Shown: positions 1 through 11,598 of the stretch, piece by piece
Numbering within the stretch: position 1 is the stretch's first letter
How the letters are laid out: every line of letters starts with the position of its first letter
Origin: Carya illinoinensis
Lineage: Eukaryota > Streptophyta > Magnoliopsida > Fagales > Juglandaceae
DNA: 64,000 nt
Direction: 5' to 3'
Assembly (NCBI RefSeq): GCF_018687715.1
Contig: NC_056765.1
Coordinates: 1,736,001-1,800,000 of the forward strand
Notes under the pieces: generated by a model
What the model saw: only the letters and a program-made list of their open reading frames with translations
Database searches by the model: none
What the model was told of the DNA's origin: nothing
Position numbers and translations under genes: made by a program

Positions 1-498
1 GCAAAATTGTCCAAGCATGATGATGGAGAGAAAGTAGACTCCACAATGTTTAAGAGTCTTGTTCGAAGTTTGAGATACTTGACTTGCACAAAACCCGATA
101 TATTTTATGGAGTTGGACTTGTTAGCCGATATATGGAGTCACCAAGCACAATGCATTTCAAAGAGACTAAGAGAATTCTACGTTATTTGAAAGGTACTAT
201 TGATTACAGCCTTCTTTATTCATTTTTAATGAATTTAATCTTGTGGGGGTATAGTGATAGTGATTGGGCCGGAGACTTAGATGATCGGAACAGCACTACT
301 AGTTTTGTGTTTTATTTAGGAAATACGACATTTACTTAGAGTTCTAAGAAGCAACCAATTGTGACGTTCTCCACATGTGAAGCTGAATATGTTGTTGCGA
401 CATCTTGTGTTTGTCATGCAATTTGGCTGAGAAGGTTATTGAAGCAGCTACTCATGCCACAGGAGGAAGCCACAGAGATTTTTGTTGATAACAAGTCG
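1..498 (+). pseudogene. Ty1-copia pol fragment (RT end and RNase H), 5' half
   Basis: This is the C-terminal part of a Ty1-copia polyprotein running in from the left edge. Typical landmarks are SLRYLTCTKPDI, the SDSDWAGD motif of copia RNase H, SSKKQPIV, STCEAEYV and FVDNKS. An in-frame TAG at 337-339 replaces the Trp normally found before SSKKQ, so the copy is dead. The frame runs into the CACTA terminus at 499 and resumes at 27430, where the expected RNase H continuation is found. The RNase H domain is therefore split by a 26.9-kb insertion. Family assignment is confident. The element continues left of the window. Confidence 0.93.
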
Positions 499-522
499 CA
501 CTATAAGAGAACCCACTATTTG
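499..522 (+). repeat. CACTA left terminal inverted repeat
   Basis: Twenty-four bases pair with 27403-27426 with a single mismatch. The CACTA end is the terminal signature recognised by TNP2-type transposases. Confidence 0.93.
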
Positions 523-800
523 CGGCTATTTCCTTACCGGCGACTAGTAGTTTGGACGGATTTATATATAACAGTTCATTTAATTACATCAATCATAAAA
601 AAGCCGTAATATCATTTTATTGCGGCAAAAATAATTTCGCTGGCATTAATTTGGATGCAAAATAATTCTTGTATCAATTGCTCAGTTTATTATGGCGATT
701 AAAACTTGACGCAATATAATTACGCAGCATAACTTTGTCGCATTGCATTTTTTTGACACAAAATGTCCTCCATTTATATATCCCATTGAATTCTTCATAT
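523..800. repeat. CACTA left subterminal region
   Basis: This non-coding region is rich in short TTGCGGC, TTGCGGCA, TGGCGA and CGCA motifs in both orientations. It resembles the right subterminal region (26720-27402). Subterminal motif arrays bind TNPA-type proteins in characterised En/Spm elements. Assigning that role here is inference. Confidence 0.6.
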
Positions 801-975
801 CCACAAGCCCAGTAATCTAAACCCCTTAAACTTCACTCCCATTTCTCTCTATCGCACGATTTGTTGCCGCTGCTGCCGCCTCGTCGTCGCCGTCGCCGTC
901 TCGGGTAAGTCTCTCTCTTGAACAATCTCATCTCCATCTTCCGGCATAACAATTTGGGCCTCTACTCCTCTCTCT

Positions 976-1024
<49 letters not shown>

Positions 1025-2955
1025 TGTTGATCATAGCAACAGTACTTGCTGATCGGTCTCGCAATCTGCAATTCTGAAGGTCATTTTCTATACCCCACAA
1101 TTGTGTGGTTGCAAAACAAGGTATTTTGTCACGAATCTATTGTGACTTTGCTCTGTCCCGCAAACCCCCTCCCTTCATTTCTCTCAAATCCACTATCATT
1201 ACAATTTATTTTGCATACTCTGCTGTGTTTGGTTGGTGATGGGATTAGACGTATATGTCCACACTACTTTTTTATCAGAATGATTTGTACAATGGAAAAT
1301 CAACAATCTGAGAGTGGGTAGACATGGATCCAAACACTTGGGCTCTTTAAACTTTTTGTTCTTTGAAATTTTTGTTGCATTTGAATTAGGATGACTCAAT
1401 TTATATAGTTGATTGTTGAGTTAATCCAATTTAAATCACATAGGTAGAACCCTCTCACTGGGTGAGCACTGCATAGGGCATACTGGATTACAATCTATTG
1501 AATAATTGATTATGCATGTCGTACAGTGGGGATTTAGATGTTAGTGTACGTTTTATGAAGTGCTATTGTGTTAGACCCATGTGCAGCCTTTTTACTTCCT
1601 TGGTTTATTTAAAAAAACACTATGATTATTTGCTAACTATTATGTGCTACCATTAATTAAATTGCAATGATTAAGGGACCCAAATTAACATTGTCATATT
1701 GATATATTTTGTAAATTGTCTCTGTTTTGTTGGGTATGGGATTAGATATTTTTTTCTTAATTGCTTTTCATGATGTTTACAATGACAAATTATATGTATG
1801 AAAATGGGTATCATGGATATTTAACTACTTTCGCTCTACGTTCATCTTTGTGCTATGAATTTCTTTGAAAGATTGCAATTAGGATATGCAAAAATGCCAT
1901 TGCATTGTTGATTTAAGGCATATATATTCACATAATTTGACCCTCTCACTTGGTCGGCATATTTAGGATAAGGCATAGTGCATTAAAACATGCAAACTAA
2001 TATCACTATAGATGTCGTATGTAAACTAAGAGGACATTTTTTATGGCTATATTGCTAGTTTGTTAGATAATAAGGGTCATACCCTATTTCATTCCGACCT
2101 TTAAATTGAATAGATCCACAAAAGCCTTGCAAACCAAGAGTGATAATAAATCTATACGAGATTTATTATTACTTTGTTTTCCTACGTAGATTATCATAAT
2201 ACATCTATAGACTACCATTACTTTATTGTAATGGTTAATGGAATCTATTAACAGCTTGTATATTAATAGTGATATGTCTAGAAAAATAATGCTGGAGAAA
2301 CATTGATTATCCAATGACATACTTTGTGGTGTCTGAAATGCACAAAACACAATTGGATTGATTGATGATTGCACTGGAGACGATATAACATTAATAAGCT
2401 TACCATCTTTCCTTTCAAATTTTAATTTCCTATTTATAATACTGACTTTGGTCCCTTCACTACTCGAACTGTTGGTTGCATCTACTTGGCAGTATTAACC
2501 ATCATCTATATGCCAGAAATTCCCATGTGGACTGTCCATATTCTGAATGTGGATATTAATAAGTCATATCCCACTTTAGTTAACAAAGTGGTTACCAATT
2601 ATTTTTGTACATAGTTATTGTTACAAGATAATTTTAGGCTTGATTCAAAATAGAATTATAATTCATTCGGAATCACAATATATATTACGCTTGCTTGACT
2701 AAACACCGATGCATGACTTAATTACTGAAATAATACTTTAACTTGCATCTATAGTTTAACTACTACAAGCGAACAAGTACTATTCATGGACAATTCATGA
2801 AAGTCATTTCTTTAATTTCATGAAAGTAACTTGTTTTGAAATGGCGACATATTCACTCGTTCGTAAATCTGTATGAGAAGGCAATGCTACCTTCTACTTT
2901 AGATAATTAGCATAGCATTAATTGAGTAACGTTATGACTCCTGGAACATCGTTCA
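801..2955 (+). other. CACTA 5' leader, no coding sequence recognised
   Basis: The stretch between the subterminal repeats and the first transposase exon has no protein-like frame. It holds a CT microsatellite (979-1022) and an imperfect direct duplication: about 1225-1530 resembles about 1727-2030. Shared landmarks in the two copies are TTGGTTGGTGATGGGATTAGA versus TTGTTGGGTATGGGATTAGA, and CCCTCTCACTGGGTGAGCA versus CCCTCTCACTTGGTCGGCA. It probably contains the promoter and leader of the TNP2 gene. Confidence 0.5.
979..1022 (+). repeat. (CT)n microsatellite
   Basis: About 22 uninterrupted CT units. Open frames crossing it are artefacts of the repeat. Confidence 0.97.
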
Positions 2956-5198
2956 ATGATACTAACTGATTCCAACTTGTTGTTTCATTTGTTGTCTATG
3001 ATAATGAACTTACTTCTCACCGTAGGCCTTGATGACGACCTAACTAGAATCACTATGGGAACCAGCACAGCTGAACCTCAACGACAACCATCCACTTTTG
3101 AGCAATTATTGGAAGATGCTAGGGGTCCATTTTACGAGGGTTGCACAACTTATTCAAGACTATCATTCATCATGAAGTTGCTCCATATCAAAACGATAGG
3201 CGGGTGGAGTGTAAAGTTCTTTGACATGCTGCTACAACTGTTGAAGACAGCTTTTCTTGAGTTGCTCTTACCAGACTCATTCAATGAGGCACGCTCATTG
3301 GAGTGAGAGTTAGGATTTAGATACATCAAAATACATGCCTGCCTGAATGATTGCATAATATTTTGGAAGGAACATGCCAACAAGCAAGAGTGCCCTAAGT
3401 GTGGGATATCTAGATGCTTGTCATCTGCGCAATGTAAACGACCAATCCTGCAAAAGGTTATGCGGTACTTTCCATTAAAGTCAAGATTGTAGAGGCTATT
3501 TATGTCAAAGAAAATAGTTGTATCCATGAGGTGGCATCAAGCTGAAAGGGTTCATGATGAAAACACTTTGTGGCATCCTGCGGACTTGGAGGTGTGGACC
3601 ACATTTGACAAGGAACATCGTTGGTTTGCTGAGGATCCAAGGAATGTGAGGCTCGGTCTTGCTAGTGATGGATTCAACCCATTCAATAATATGGCCAAAC
3701 CATACAGCATATGGCCAGTTATTCTAGTTCCATATAACTTGCCGCCATGGTTATGTATGAAAGATTCCTTCTTTATACTATCTATGCTAATTCCTGGGCC
3801 TAAATCACCTGGAAATGAAATTGATATTTACTTATGCCCTTTTGTTGATGAACTACTTGAGTTGTGAGAAAATGGGGTTGATACACATGATGCCATGGTG
3901 GGCCATTTATTTCGATTGCCTGCAGCTTTATTATGGACGATAAATGATTTCCCTTCGTACGGTAGCCTTTTCGGGTGGAGCACTAAGGGAAAGTTGGCAT
4001 GAGTTTCTTGCAATTTGGATATAGAATCTTCATGGTTAAGACATGGTCAGAAGCATTGTTACATAGGTCATCATCGTTTCCTGCCAGTAGGTCATATCTG
4101 CAGAAGCAAGAAGAATTTATTTAATGGGAAAGAGGATCACCGAATGCTACCTACACATCCTTCAGTAGAAGATATATTGCAACAATTAAATAACATTCGT
4201 CATGTCAATTTTAGTAAAGGGACTAAGAGGAGGAAATGAAATCCTGAGGAGTTAAACAGGACAAAATGGAGTATTTTCTTTGATTTGTCATATTGGTTGT
4301 CTTTGAAACTTAGACATAATCTCGACGTGATGCACATTGAAAAGAACATTTATGACAATGTCTTAAGTACTTTGATGAATATTTCAAGTAAAACAAAAGA
4401 CGGAATCAATGCCCGAAGAGACTTGGCCGTAAGAAGAGATCTACATTTGATAGAAGTTGGTGGTCGAGTTATAATTCCTCATGGCTATTTCATGCTACAT
4501 GGTGATGAAAGGAAACAATTTTGTGCATGGATTAAAAATGTGAAATTACCTGATTGTTTTGCGTCTAACATTCCAAGATGTGTTAACGTTAGTGAGTGTA
4601 AAATATCGGGTATGAAAAGCCATGATTCCCGCATTGCAAAGGCTATTGCAAGCCGTAATCAGAGGGTACTTAAGACATGACATACATCTCACATTGATGG
4701 AACTTAGCACTTTCTTTAGAGAATTCTGTGCACAGACTGTTAGAAAAAAGTAGTGAAACGTCTTCAGATTGACATTGCCCTCATTCTTGGCAAGATGGAA
4801 ATGATTTTTTCACCAAAATTTTTAGACGTAATGGTCTACCTAGCTCTCCATTTACCTCATGAGTTGTTGGTTGGAGGTCCAGTTCAATACCAATGGATGC
4901 ATCCGTTTAAGAGGTATTTAGGAAAATTTAAGCGTTACATTAAAAACAAAGTTAGACTAGAAGGATCCATTATGGAGGCATATATTCATGTTGAATGTTT
5001 GACATTTTCATCAATATATTTGCATGATATACCGACTAGATTCACTTGAGTAGACCGAAACATTGATGTAGGGGTGCAAACAGATGAGAGATCTACCTCT
5101 CAATTTTTTCACAAAAAGTCCGCACACTTAGGGCTTCAACTCCTATCCAACTAGAGAAGCAACTATTTAGGACTGCAAGATGGTATGCCCTCAACAAC
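2956..5198 (+). pseudogene. CACTA TNP2-type transposase, N-terminal and central part
   Basis: Several consecutive frames match the plant TNP2/Transposase_21 arrangement. An N-terminal part around 3090-3300 has FEQLLEDARGPFYEGCT and a leucine-rich stretch. It is followed by ECPKCGISR, SKKIVVSMRWH, WFAEDPRNVRLGLASDGFNP, the VILVPYNLPPWLCMK block, LRHNLDVMHIEKNIYDN, and then the DUF4218-like part with PVQYQWMHPFKRYLGKFK and EAYI. Stop codons after 3304, 3490, 3865, 4001, 4237 and 4678, plus frame changes near 4740, show that this copy cannot encode a transposase. The gene continues beyond the hAT insertion at 11446 and again at 18486. Domain identification is confident. Exon limits are not resolved. 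Confidence 0.88.
5191..5198. repeat. hAT target-site duplication, left copy
   Basis: TCAACAAC is repeated exactly at 11446-11453 on the other side of the hAT element. Both copies lie in the transposase reading frame of the CACTA gene. Confidence 0.95.
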
Positions 5199-5425
5199 TA
5201 GGGGTGTTCAACCGGATCCGGATCTGAGTATCAGGCCATAACCGGATCCGGATCCGGCTTTTAAAAACCGAGCGGTTATCCGCCCGGATTTCAATCCGGG
5301 CGGATAACCGAATCTAATCCGGATATCCGGATTATAACCGGATATCCGGTTTTTTTGTAGTTTTTGCCTTAAAACCCGGATATCCGATTATAACTGGGTC
5401 AAATCCGGGTTTTTTTTTTTAAAGA
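5199..5425. repeat. hAT left TIR and subterminal CCGGAT repeats
   Basis: About ten copies of ACCGGATCCGGATC, GGATATCCGG and GCGGTTATCCGCCCGG-like words lie within 230 bp. The opposite end (11290-11445) carries the same kind of motif. Such arrays are the transposase-binding regions of Ac-type elements. Their function here is inferred. Confidence 0.85.
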
Positions 5426-5540
5426 CTTTAAAACCCCAAAAAATATATATATATAGCACTTTAAAAAAAATATATCTGATATATATAAATAAAAATGCAA
5501 AAATAGATAATATTTTTGTTTACATCTCAATGCAAAACAT

Positions 5541-5680
5541 AAATAAATAATAATACAATACAACTAATTAAAAACTAATACAATCCATTACAAAGAACAA
5601 AATAAATAATAATACATTACAACTAATTAAACTAATACAATCCATTACAAAGAACAAAATAAATAATAATACATTACAAT
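5541..5680. repeat. AT-rich tandem repeat, about 60-bp unit, 2.4 copies
   Basis: The block AATAAATAATAATACA, then CAACTAATTAAACTAATAC, then AATCCATTACAAAGAACAAA recurs with a period near 60 bp. It lies just inside the left subterminal region of the hAT element. Confidence 0.85.
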
Positions 5681-5689
5681 GCTACTACT

Positions 5690-7582
5690 ATTTAAAAAAA
5701 AAAAATACAATGCTCTTCACATCTTGAAAGTTGAATATGGAATTGAGGAAGCTGCACAAGGGAGGATAACAGTCAAGCATCAACTGCACAAGCATAATCT
5801 ATATCAGGTCTCTAAATTAATAGCAAGTCTCTAAATCAAGGAACCTGTCGGCTATGCAAGGATAAACTTGAAGGAATAGAATCATAAACTAATCATTTGC
5901 TGCTTCTACTTGAAAAAATAAAATCTGAAACCAACAAATGTATCTTTGTAATGCACCTTGAATCGATGATACTGATCTACAGCCACGTTTGCATTGCTGA
6001 AATCTAAAATTCTTCCTGTCGTAACATAAAAGAAGTGTTGAGAAATTAAATGTAGGGGTAAGGGTAATTATGTATTCTTCTTTGTATAAATATGCGTTTG
6101 ATTTCTTATCGGGTTGCCTAGCAAAAGTATCCCATATGCTAGCTCCCTTGTTTCCTTCATTCACAGCCCCCTCAAACTAGCAAACAGAGAATCACCCTGA
6201 TTGTTAAGCTGCTTCTATGTATGGTGTACATAGTATATTTGTGGCTGAATTTTAGTACTAGCAAAGGTGAGAAAGTAGTACCTGGTAAGTAGAAGAAGCT
6301 GTTCCAAAAATGAACCCATCCGAGAAATCAACTCTGCTAATTGATTCGGAGTTCACAAAGAGACAGTTTGGAAAAATCCCTCATTGCATCACACTAGGGG
6401 TTGTTAGGTAAGCCACTTTATGGTTCCACCTTACAAATTCATTATGGCCAGACGTTTGGCAATGATAATATCAGTCTCGGATTAGCAAAAGGTCTAACAT
6501 AAAAATTTAAGTCAAAATAGATGTGCTTACAACGTCAAGATGTGCTTCGATGTATGGTTCCTGGAAATCAATGCCTATATATTAGGCTGCAGCCACATTC
6601 ATCAAACACCATTAATGAAGGAAGAGAAAAAAAAAACAAATTGACACAGAAACATAGATTTGGTTTTCACAGCAAACCAAGAAAACAAATTGAACCGTGT
6701 AAAACCAATGCCAAATAGAAAAAGGTAAGGAAATTGTTCCTACATAATTCCCAGGTGGAAAAGTTTTCAGAAGTGTATGCATCACTTTATCTGGAATTGA
6801 GGAAGCTGCACAAGGGACAATGAGTCATTGACCAGCACAAGGGGGTTTCCCATATTCAAAACATGCTACAAGACATTATATCCATCTTAATATTTAATTA
6901 GAGACCAACAAACAAAACCAACCTGCGTGATATAATTGCCATACTGATCTTGAGCAAGAACATAAGCAGAGTCCAATGCTCCAGAATTCTCTATCACAAA
7001 TCAAAACATAAAAAATTCAAACTTGGATATTTTCCTAAGAGAAAACCATGCCCAATTTCCATGTAAACTTGGAGTTGGGAGAAAAACTCCACAGGAGGAA
7101 AAGAACTCCTGTTCAACAACATGGCCATTTATATATTTTATTGGCCTAATTTTGGGTATGGTCTGTCAACACTGACTAATCATTGTTAGTGGAAACTTGA
7201 TGATAGTTAATAATTCAATGTTGGCGGAAGGAATTAAGGGTCATAAAAAAGCACAACCACTTGTTAATCAGGTCCAAATTCAATATGTTTGGCAATGGAA
7301 TATTTTGATATGTTTGGCAATGGAACACCAAAATATTCTGCTTCCTGTGGTCAGCGGATGATAAATAATTAGACAAAGGCAGTAAGTAACCATGGTGATA
7401 AAAAATAAACAGAGCAATGGGTTAGTCAAAAGCTTCATACCATATGATTGAATATGCAATGTATGCAAAGTCAGAAGCTCCAAAGCTCACACCATCAAGA
7501 ACAAAAAATTAAGTTGCTGAAGTTGAAGGAAGAGGGTTACCTTAAGAAGAAAAAAATGTAGAGGTTAAGTTAAATGAATAAA
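5690..7582. other. hAT 3' internal region, no gene recognised
   Basis: No convincing coding frame lies downstream of the transposase. A 25-bp sentence containing GAATTGAGGAAGCTGCACAA occurs twice, at about 5739-5763 and 6793-6817, and LOW-complexity AT sequence surrounds it. The region may include 3' exons or introns of the transposase transcript, because the ORF end has a possible splice donor at 7623. I could not define any exon. Confidence 0.4.
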
Positions 7583-9721
7583 CTAGCAATAAAAAATCAA
7601 AATTAACAAACAAAAGCATTTACCTTCGATGGCAACGTCTTCTACATGCTCCTCCACCTCCCAAGAACTAAGTGGTTCACAACTCAACCAATTTTGCGTG
7701 CAGATTAGTGCTTGGACAGTTTCCGGCGCTAATGAACTTCGGTATGGGTCTATTACACGTCCACCGGTGCTAAATGCATATTCGGATGCAACGGTCGAAA
7801 TAGGGATGACCAATATATCACGTGCGATTTTCGCAAGGATAGGATATCTAAATGAATTCCTCTTCCACCAATCCAAAATATCAAACTCGGATACTTTTGG
7901 TTCAATCACATCCGACAAATACCTCTCTAAGTCCGAGCTAAACACCGAATTGTTTTGCCCCTCAAGATATTGATCTAGAGATGTATCAAAATCTTCATAT
8001 TCCAAGTCGTCACCAATAATATTTAAGGAACTTGAAACTTGTGCCATATTTGATCTTCCACTATCTTGCCCATAAAACTTGTGATATTGCTCAATCAAAC
8101 GATTCATGAGCAATCTTACATTGGCCTCAATTCTATCTCCACATTCATCCCCTTTGTACTTTTTTAAACAATATGACAAGGCTGTGATCTTATATCGAGG
8201 GTCAAGGACAAAAGCTACATAAACAATCATGTTCATCTTATTCATGTTTCCCCAATATTTATCAAATTTAAGTTTCATATTAGACGCCATCTTCCTCAAC
8301 AAATCATCCCCATTCTGACCCATTTTGTTCAAATTGTGCTCAATTGTAGAAATTTGTTGAAATAACATATTAGATGTCACATAAGATGAGCCGGAGATTT
8401 TCAAAGTGGCATCATAAAAAACTTTAAGAAACTTAATAAAAACACGAGCCCTTTGCCAATCTTCAAATGGAGGCACCGCAAGCTGTGACTCCCTCACTCT
8501 CATTAACACAAAAGCTTTTTCATATTTTTCAGCAATGCTAAGCATTAGGTATGTGGAGTTCCATCTAGTGGGAACATCTAGACACACCATTTTTCCACAC
8601 ACAATATTCAGCTCCTTTGCACATGTTCTAAACATATCAAGCCTTGCCGGTGAGGACCTTACAAATCTTACTGCTTCTCTAATATTATTTATAGCATCAT
8701 ATATAATTTTTAAACCATCACAAACAATGAGGTTTAAAATATGTGCAGCACATCGCACATGTATAGACTCCCCTTCCAAAATTGTAAACTCCTTATCTCT
8801 TATGCTCCTCCTCACATGATCAATAGCGACATCATTAGAGGTGGCATTATCCACAGTGATCGTACAAAGGCGGTTAATCTCCCAATCCATCAAGCAAGAC
8901 TCTAACATCCAAGCAATGGTCTCACCTCTATGATTATGAATCTTGAAAAACATTATGATTTTCTTGGGTAGTACCCAATTTTGATCAACATAATGACACG
9001 TGACACAAATATAATTCTTGTTTTGCACCGATGTCCATATATCGGTGGTCAAACAAACTCTTTGATTGCTCAACAAAACCTTCAACTTTTGCTTCTCCTC
9101 CTTATATAAACCCATACACTCTTTTTGGAAAGTGGTTCGGGATGGCAAGTTGTGTCTAGGCTCTAAATAACTCAAGAGTTTAACAAACGCTGGATGCTCT
9201 ATAACATTGAATGGCAATTCACACTGGATAAACAAATTAGAAATCATCGCCTTTAATTTTTCACGATCATATTGTCCTAACATTTGAGGACTAGATCCTC
9301 TACCATCCATTCTAACTCCAGTGTGTGATGGTGATTTATCATTCTCAAAATTTTTATCCTGTCTAATGGGAGACTCAGGACAAGAATATCCTAAGTGGTG
9401 CGACATTGATGGAGTACCATTTTTATAATGGCATCCATAAATCTTGAAACAATAATTGCATTGAGCTTTCGGTGCAATAGGATCAACAGGTTCAATCCTT
9501 GTAAAATGATCCCATACATGAAATTGGTTGGTAGCCTTCTTGGCTCTTTTTGGCTTAGGGGGAAGAGATGGTGCCGGCCTGGGGTTTGGGGTATTCATGG
9601 AGGAAGGCACTAAAGGACTAGTGTCTTCCTCCATGTCTAATGAAATATGAGCTGAACTAGGACCACCAACACTATCACTAAAACTACCTTCCATCTGTTT
9701 TAATAAATAAATACTTGTCAA
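7583..9721 (-). CDS. hAT-family transposase (BED zinc finger, RICESLEEPER/DAYSLEEPER type)
   Basis: This single open frame of 712 codons should encode the cut-and-paste transposase of the surrounding hAT element, acting in the nucleus. A BED-type zinc finger is visible with C88, C91, H109 and C114. The RNase-H-like core shows the first acidic residue in TTDIW (D227), the second in ITVDNA (D291), a CAAH motif (C324-H327), TRWNS (385-389), and the third acidic residue in ASEYAFSTGGR (E647). The C-terminal dimerisation region follows (WWKRNSFRYPILAKIARDIL). The start could be the first Met or the Met at residue 10 (MEGSFSDS, 9694). The last residues look intronic, because GAAG|GTAAAT at 7623 is a plausible donor and the tail FCLLILIFYC is not family-like. 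No internal stop or frameshift is seen, so activity is possible but unproven. Confidence 0.92.
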   Translation of the reverse strand: MTSIYLLKQMEGSFSDSVGGPSSAHISLDMEEDTSPLVPSSMNTPNPRPAPSLPPKPKRAKKATNQFHVWDHFTRIEPVDPIAPKAQCNYCFKIYGCHYKNGTPSMSHHLGYSCPESPIRQDKNFENDKSPSHTGVRMDGRGSSPQMLGQYDREKLKAMISNLFIQCELPFNVIEHPAFVKLLSYLEPRHNLPSRTTFQKECMGLYKEEKQKLKVLLSNQRVCLTTDIWTSVQNKNYICVTCHYVDQNWVLPKKIIMFFKIHNHRGETIAWMLESCLMDWEINRLCTITVDNATSNDVAIDHVRRSIRDKEFTILEGESIHVRCAAHILNLIVCDGLKIIYDAINNIREAVRFVRSSPARLDMFRTCAKELNIVCGKMVCLDVPTRWNSTYLMLSIAEKYEKAFVLMRVRESQLAVPPFEDWQRARVFIKFLKVFYDATLKISGSSYVTSNMLFQQISTIEHNLNKMGQNGDDLLRKMASNMKLKFDKYWGNMNKMNMIVYVAFVLDPRYKITALSYCLKKYKGDECGDRIEANVRLLMNRLIEQYHKFYGQDSGRSNMAQVSSSLNIIGDDLEYEDFDTSLDQYLEGQNNSVFSSDLERYLSDVIEPKVSEFDILDWWKRNSFRYPILAKIARDILVIPISTVASEYAFSTGGRVIDPYRSSLAPETVQALICTQNWLSCEPLSSWEVEEHVEDVAIEGKCFCLLILIFYC

Positions 9722-10018
9722 TTTAGCGCTTTAATAAATATTATGCAAACTTTGATTCAGCAAATATATATGAATACAAAACCAATATAGTGACACTGCC
9801 CAAAAAAGAGGGAAAAGGCAGTGTCACTATCAACAAAAAGAAAAGCAGCACTGAAAAGAAAATAAAAAATAAGCAGCACCAACCAGCAGTAGTAGTTTCC
9901 AATTAGGGAAACAGGCAGAGCCCATTATGTAGAGATGCATGATAACCTTCATCATAATGTTAATTTACAGCATAATTAGAGTACATAAGTGTGTCTGGAA
10001 TCTGCATGGATTAATCTA

Positions 10019-10050
<32 letters not shown>

Positions 10051-11289
10051 GACCTGGCCTTGCAGTACTAGTAGTACTAGTACTACTGATCTTGCGGCCT
10101 GCATACATGCACTACTAGCTATAAATAAAATAATTTAGAGAGAATTATTTACTATTATTAATAACCCTAGTTAGCTAGCTCCTCAATATCTCATTAATTC
10201 ATATATACAGCACGCCCCCACCACTAACAATTAATTAATTAAACTCTTATTTACAGCTGTTAATTAGTGATTTGGAGGCCATTTATGCAGCTGATCTATA
10301 ATCATATTTATTAATTAAACGTCTAGCCCACCACATAAAGCTTAATCATTTTCTAAACCTTTTCAAAAGTGAAAGTTTATTGTCAGCATATATAATTAAG
10401 GAGGCTTTTCAGTAGATAATGGAGATAGATCAATCATTTAAAGCCCAATAACTACTAATTAATTACTAGCTAGAATCCTAAAACTATCATTTTTCATCAG
10501 AATATATATAATTGAAGATCAGACCTTATGCCAGTTGATCCAGACGACGTTGGCAAACGTAATATTTTACTAATATGTCAAATTATGTGCATTTGGTGGT
10601 ATCATATACATTAGCAGGTGTCATAAAATAAATTCCATGAATCATGGGTTGGTATGCCATGATCTGTGATGAAGAGCTATCCTCTGGAAAAATTCATGGC
10701 TTGACAGGAATGATACTAGCATGAACTATGAGACATAGATTATTTCAAGAGAACACTGTCAAAAAACAGAGCAAACCCAGCAGAGGAAAATTTGCTATGC
10801 TGTTTTTAACCACCAAACCCAAATGCCAGTCACTAGCAAAAACAGAACAAGTGAAAGAGATATAAACATATAAATCTGTAAATGATTATAAACCCAATCC
10901 CAAAAAATCAAACCCAAACTAGACCAAGCGAAAATCAAACACAAACCCAGAAAAATCCAACCAAACCGAGAGAAAGACAGAGACAAAGAGACCAAAAGTA
11001 TGAAAAATCAAAAGAGATATAAACATCAGCTTCACAAAATAATAAACCCAGAAAATCAAACACAAACCCAATAGACCAAGCGAAAATCAAATACAAACCG
11101 AGAGAAAGACAGAGACAGAGACAGAGAGAGATTAGCATACCGTCAGTTTCGAGACAGAGATAGATTCGCAATCTGATCGGCACGGCACGGCTAGGGTTTC
11201 TCTTTCGGTTTGGAGACGAGAGACTGAGCTAAGAGGAAATTTCGTTCGGTTTTGGAGAGGAAATGTAAGAAATACGGTGTCGTTTGGCA
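9722..11289. promoter_or_regulatory. hAT transposase upstream region
   Basis: About 1.5 kb between the transposase start and the right subterminal repeats is non-coding and AT-rich, with a TA microsatellite at about 10027-10050. Near 10795-11130 there are repeated AACCCAGAAAATCAAACACAA and GAGAAAGACAGAGAC phrases. It must contain the promoter and leader for the minus-strand transposase. I see no single decisive TATA box because many TATA-like words occur. Confidence 0.5.
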
Positions 11290-11445
11290 AGAGGAAAAAA
11301 GAATCCGGATGTAATATCCGGTTACAGATTACCGGATTAGAAAACCGGATCCGGTTTTCTCTCAACCGCCCGGGTGTAATCCGAGCGGATAACCGCCCGG
11401 ATTCACACAGATCCGGAAAAAATCCGGTCCGGATGCACACCCCTA
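11290..11445. repeat. hAT right TIR and subterminal CCGGAT repeats
   Basis: CCGGTTAC, ACCGGATTAG, ACCGGATCCGG, AACCGCCCGG, GCGGATAACCGCCCGG and GTCCGGATGCACACCCCTA mirror the words of the left end in inverted orientation. Confidence 0.85.
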
Positions 11446-11598
11446 TCAACAACTATGAGGAGATTGAGAAATACTTGCAGTAAGTAATCAATGACATTCT
11501 TTAGTATTTAACAACTCATTTTTATGATTATGTTAAGTACACTTTCATCAATTTGAGGGTTCATTGGTAACATTAATGTATTACTTCATGCCATAGGG
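11446..11598 (+). pseudogene. CACTA TNP2-type transposase: exon end and split intron
   Basis: After the hAT TSD the transposase frame resumes as NNYEEIEKYL. It meets a good splice donor (TTGCA|GTAAGT near 11479). The intron runs to the Tat-like LTR insertion at 11599. The acceptor CATAG lies at 11592-11596, in the target-site copy. If the retroelement is removed the intron is about 117 bp, and splicing gives LQEHYNILKEQ, which is family-like. Confidence 0.82.

Larger units (their letters stand above)
5199..11445 (-). mobile_element. Autonomous-type hAT (Ac-like) transposon, 6.2 kb
   Basis: The element begins TAGGGGTGTTCA and ends, on the opposite strand, TAGGGGTGTGCA. It is bounded by a perfect 8-bp target duplication. 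Both 150-230-bp ends are packed with CCGGATCC/CCGG-type subterminal motifs. A single long ORF for a hAT transposase lies on the minus strand in the middle. Excision in silico restores a continuous WYALNNYEEIEKY-type stretch of the CACTA transposase, which confirms the boundaries. An intact ORF, exact TSD and good termini point to a fairly recent insertion. Confidence 0.95.

Noticed and set aside
849..1100. Open frame with Arg-Glu repeats on the minus strand
   Set aside because: It is the translation of the CT microsatellite at 979-1022, with no family-like flanks.
5199..11445. Possible CRISPR-like spacing of CCGGAT repeats
   Set aside because: The repeats are irregular subterminal transposon motifs in a eukaryotic genome, with no uniform spacers.
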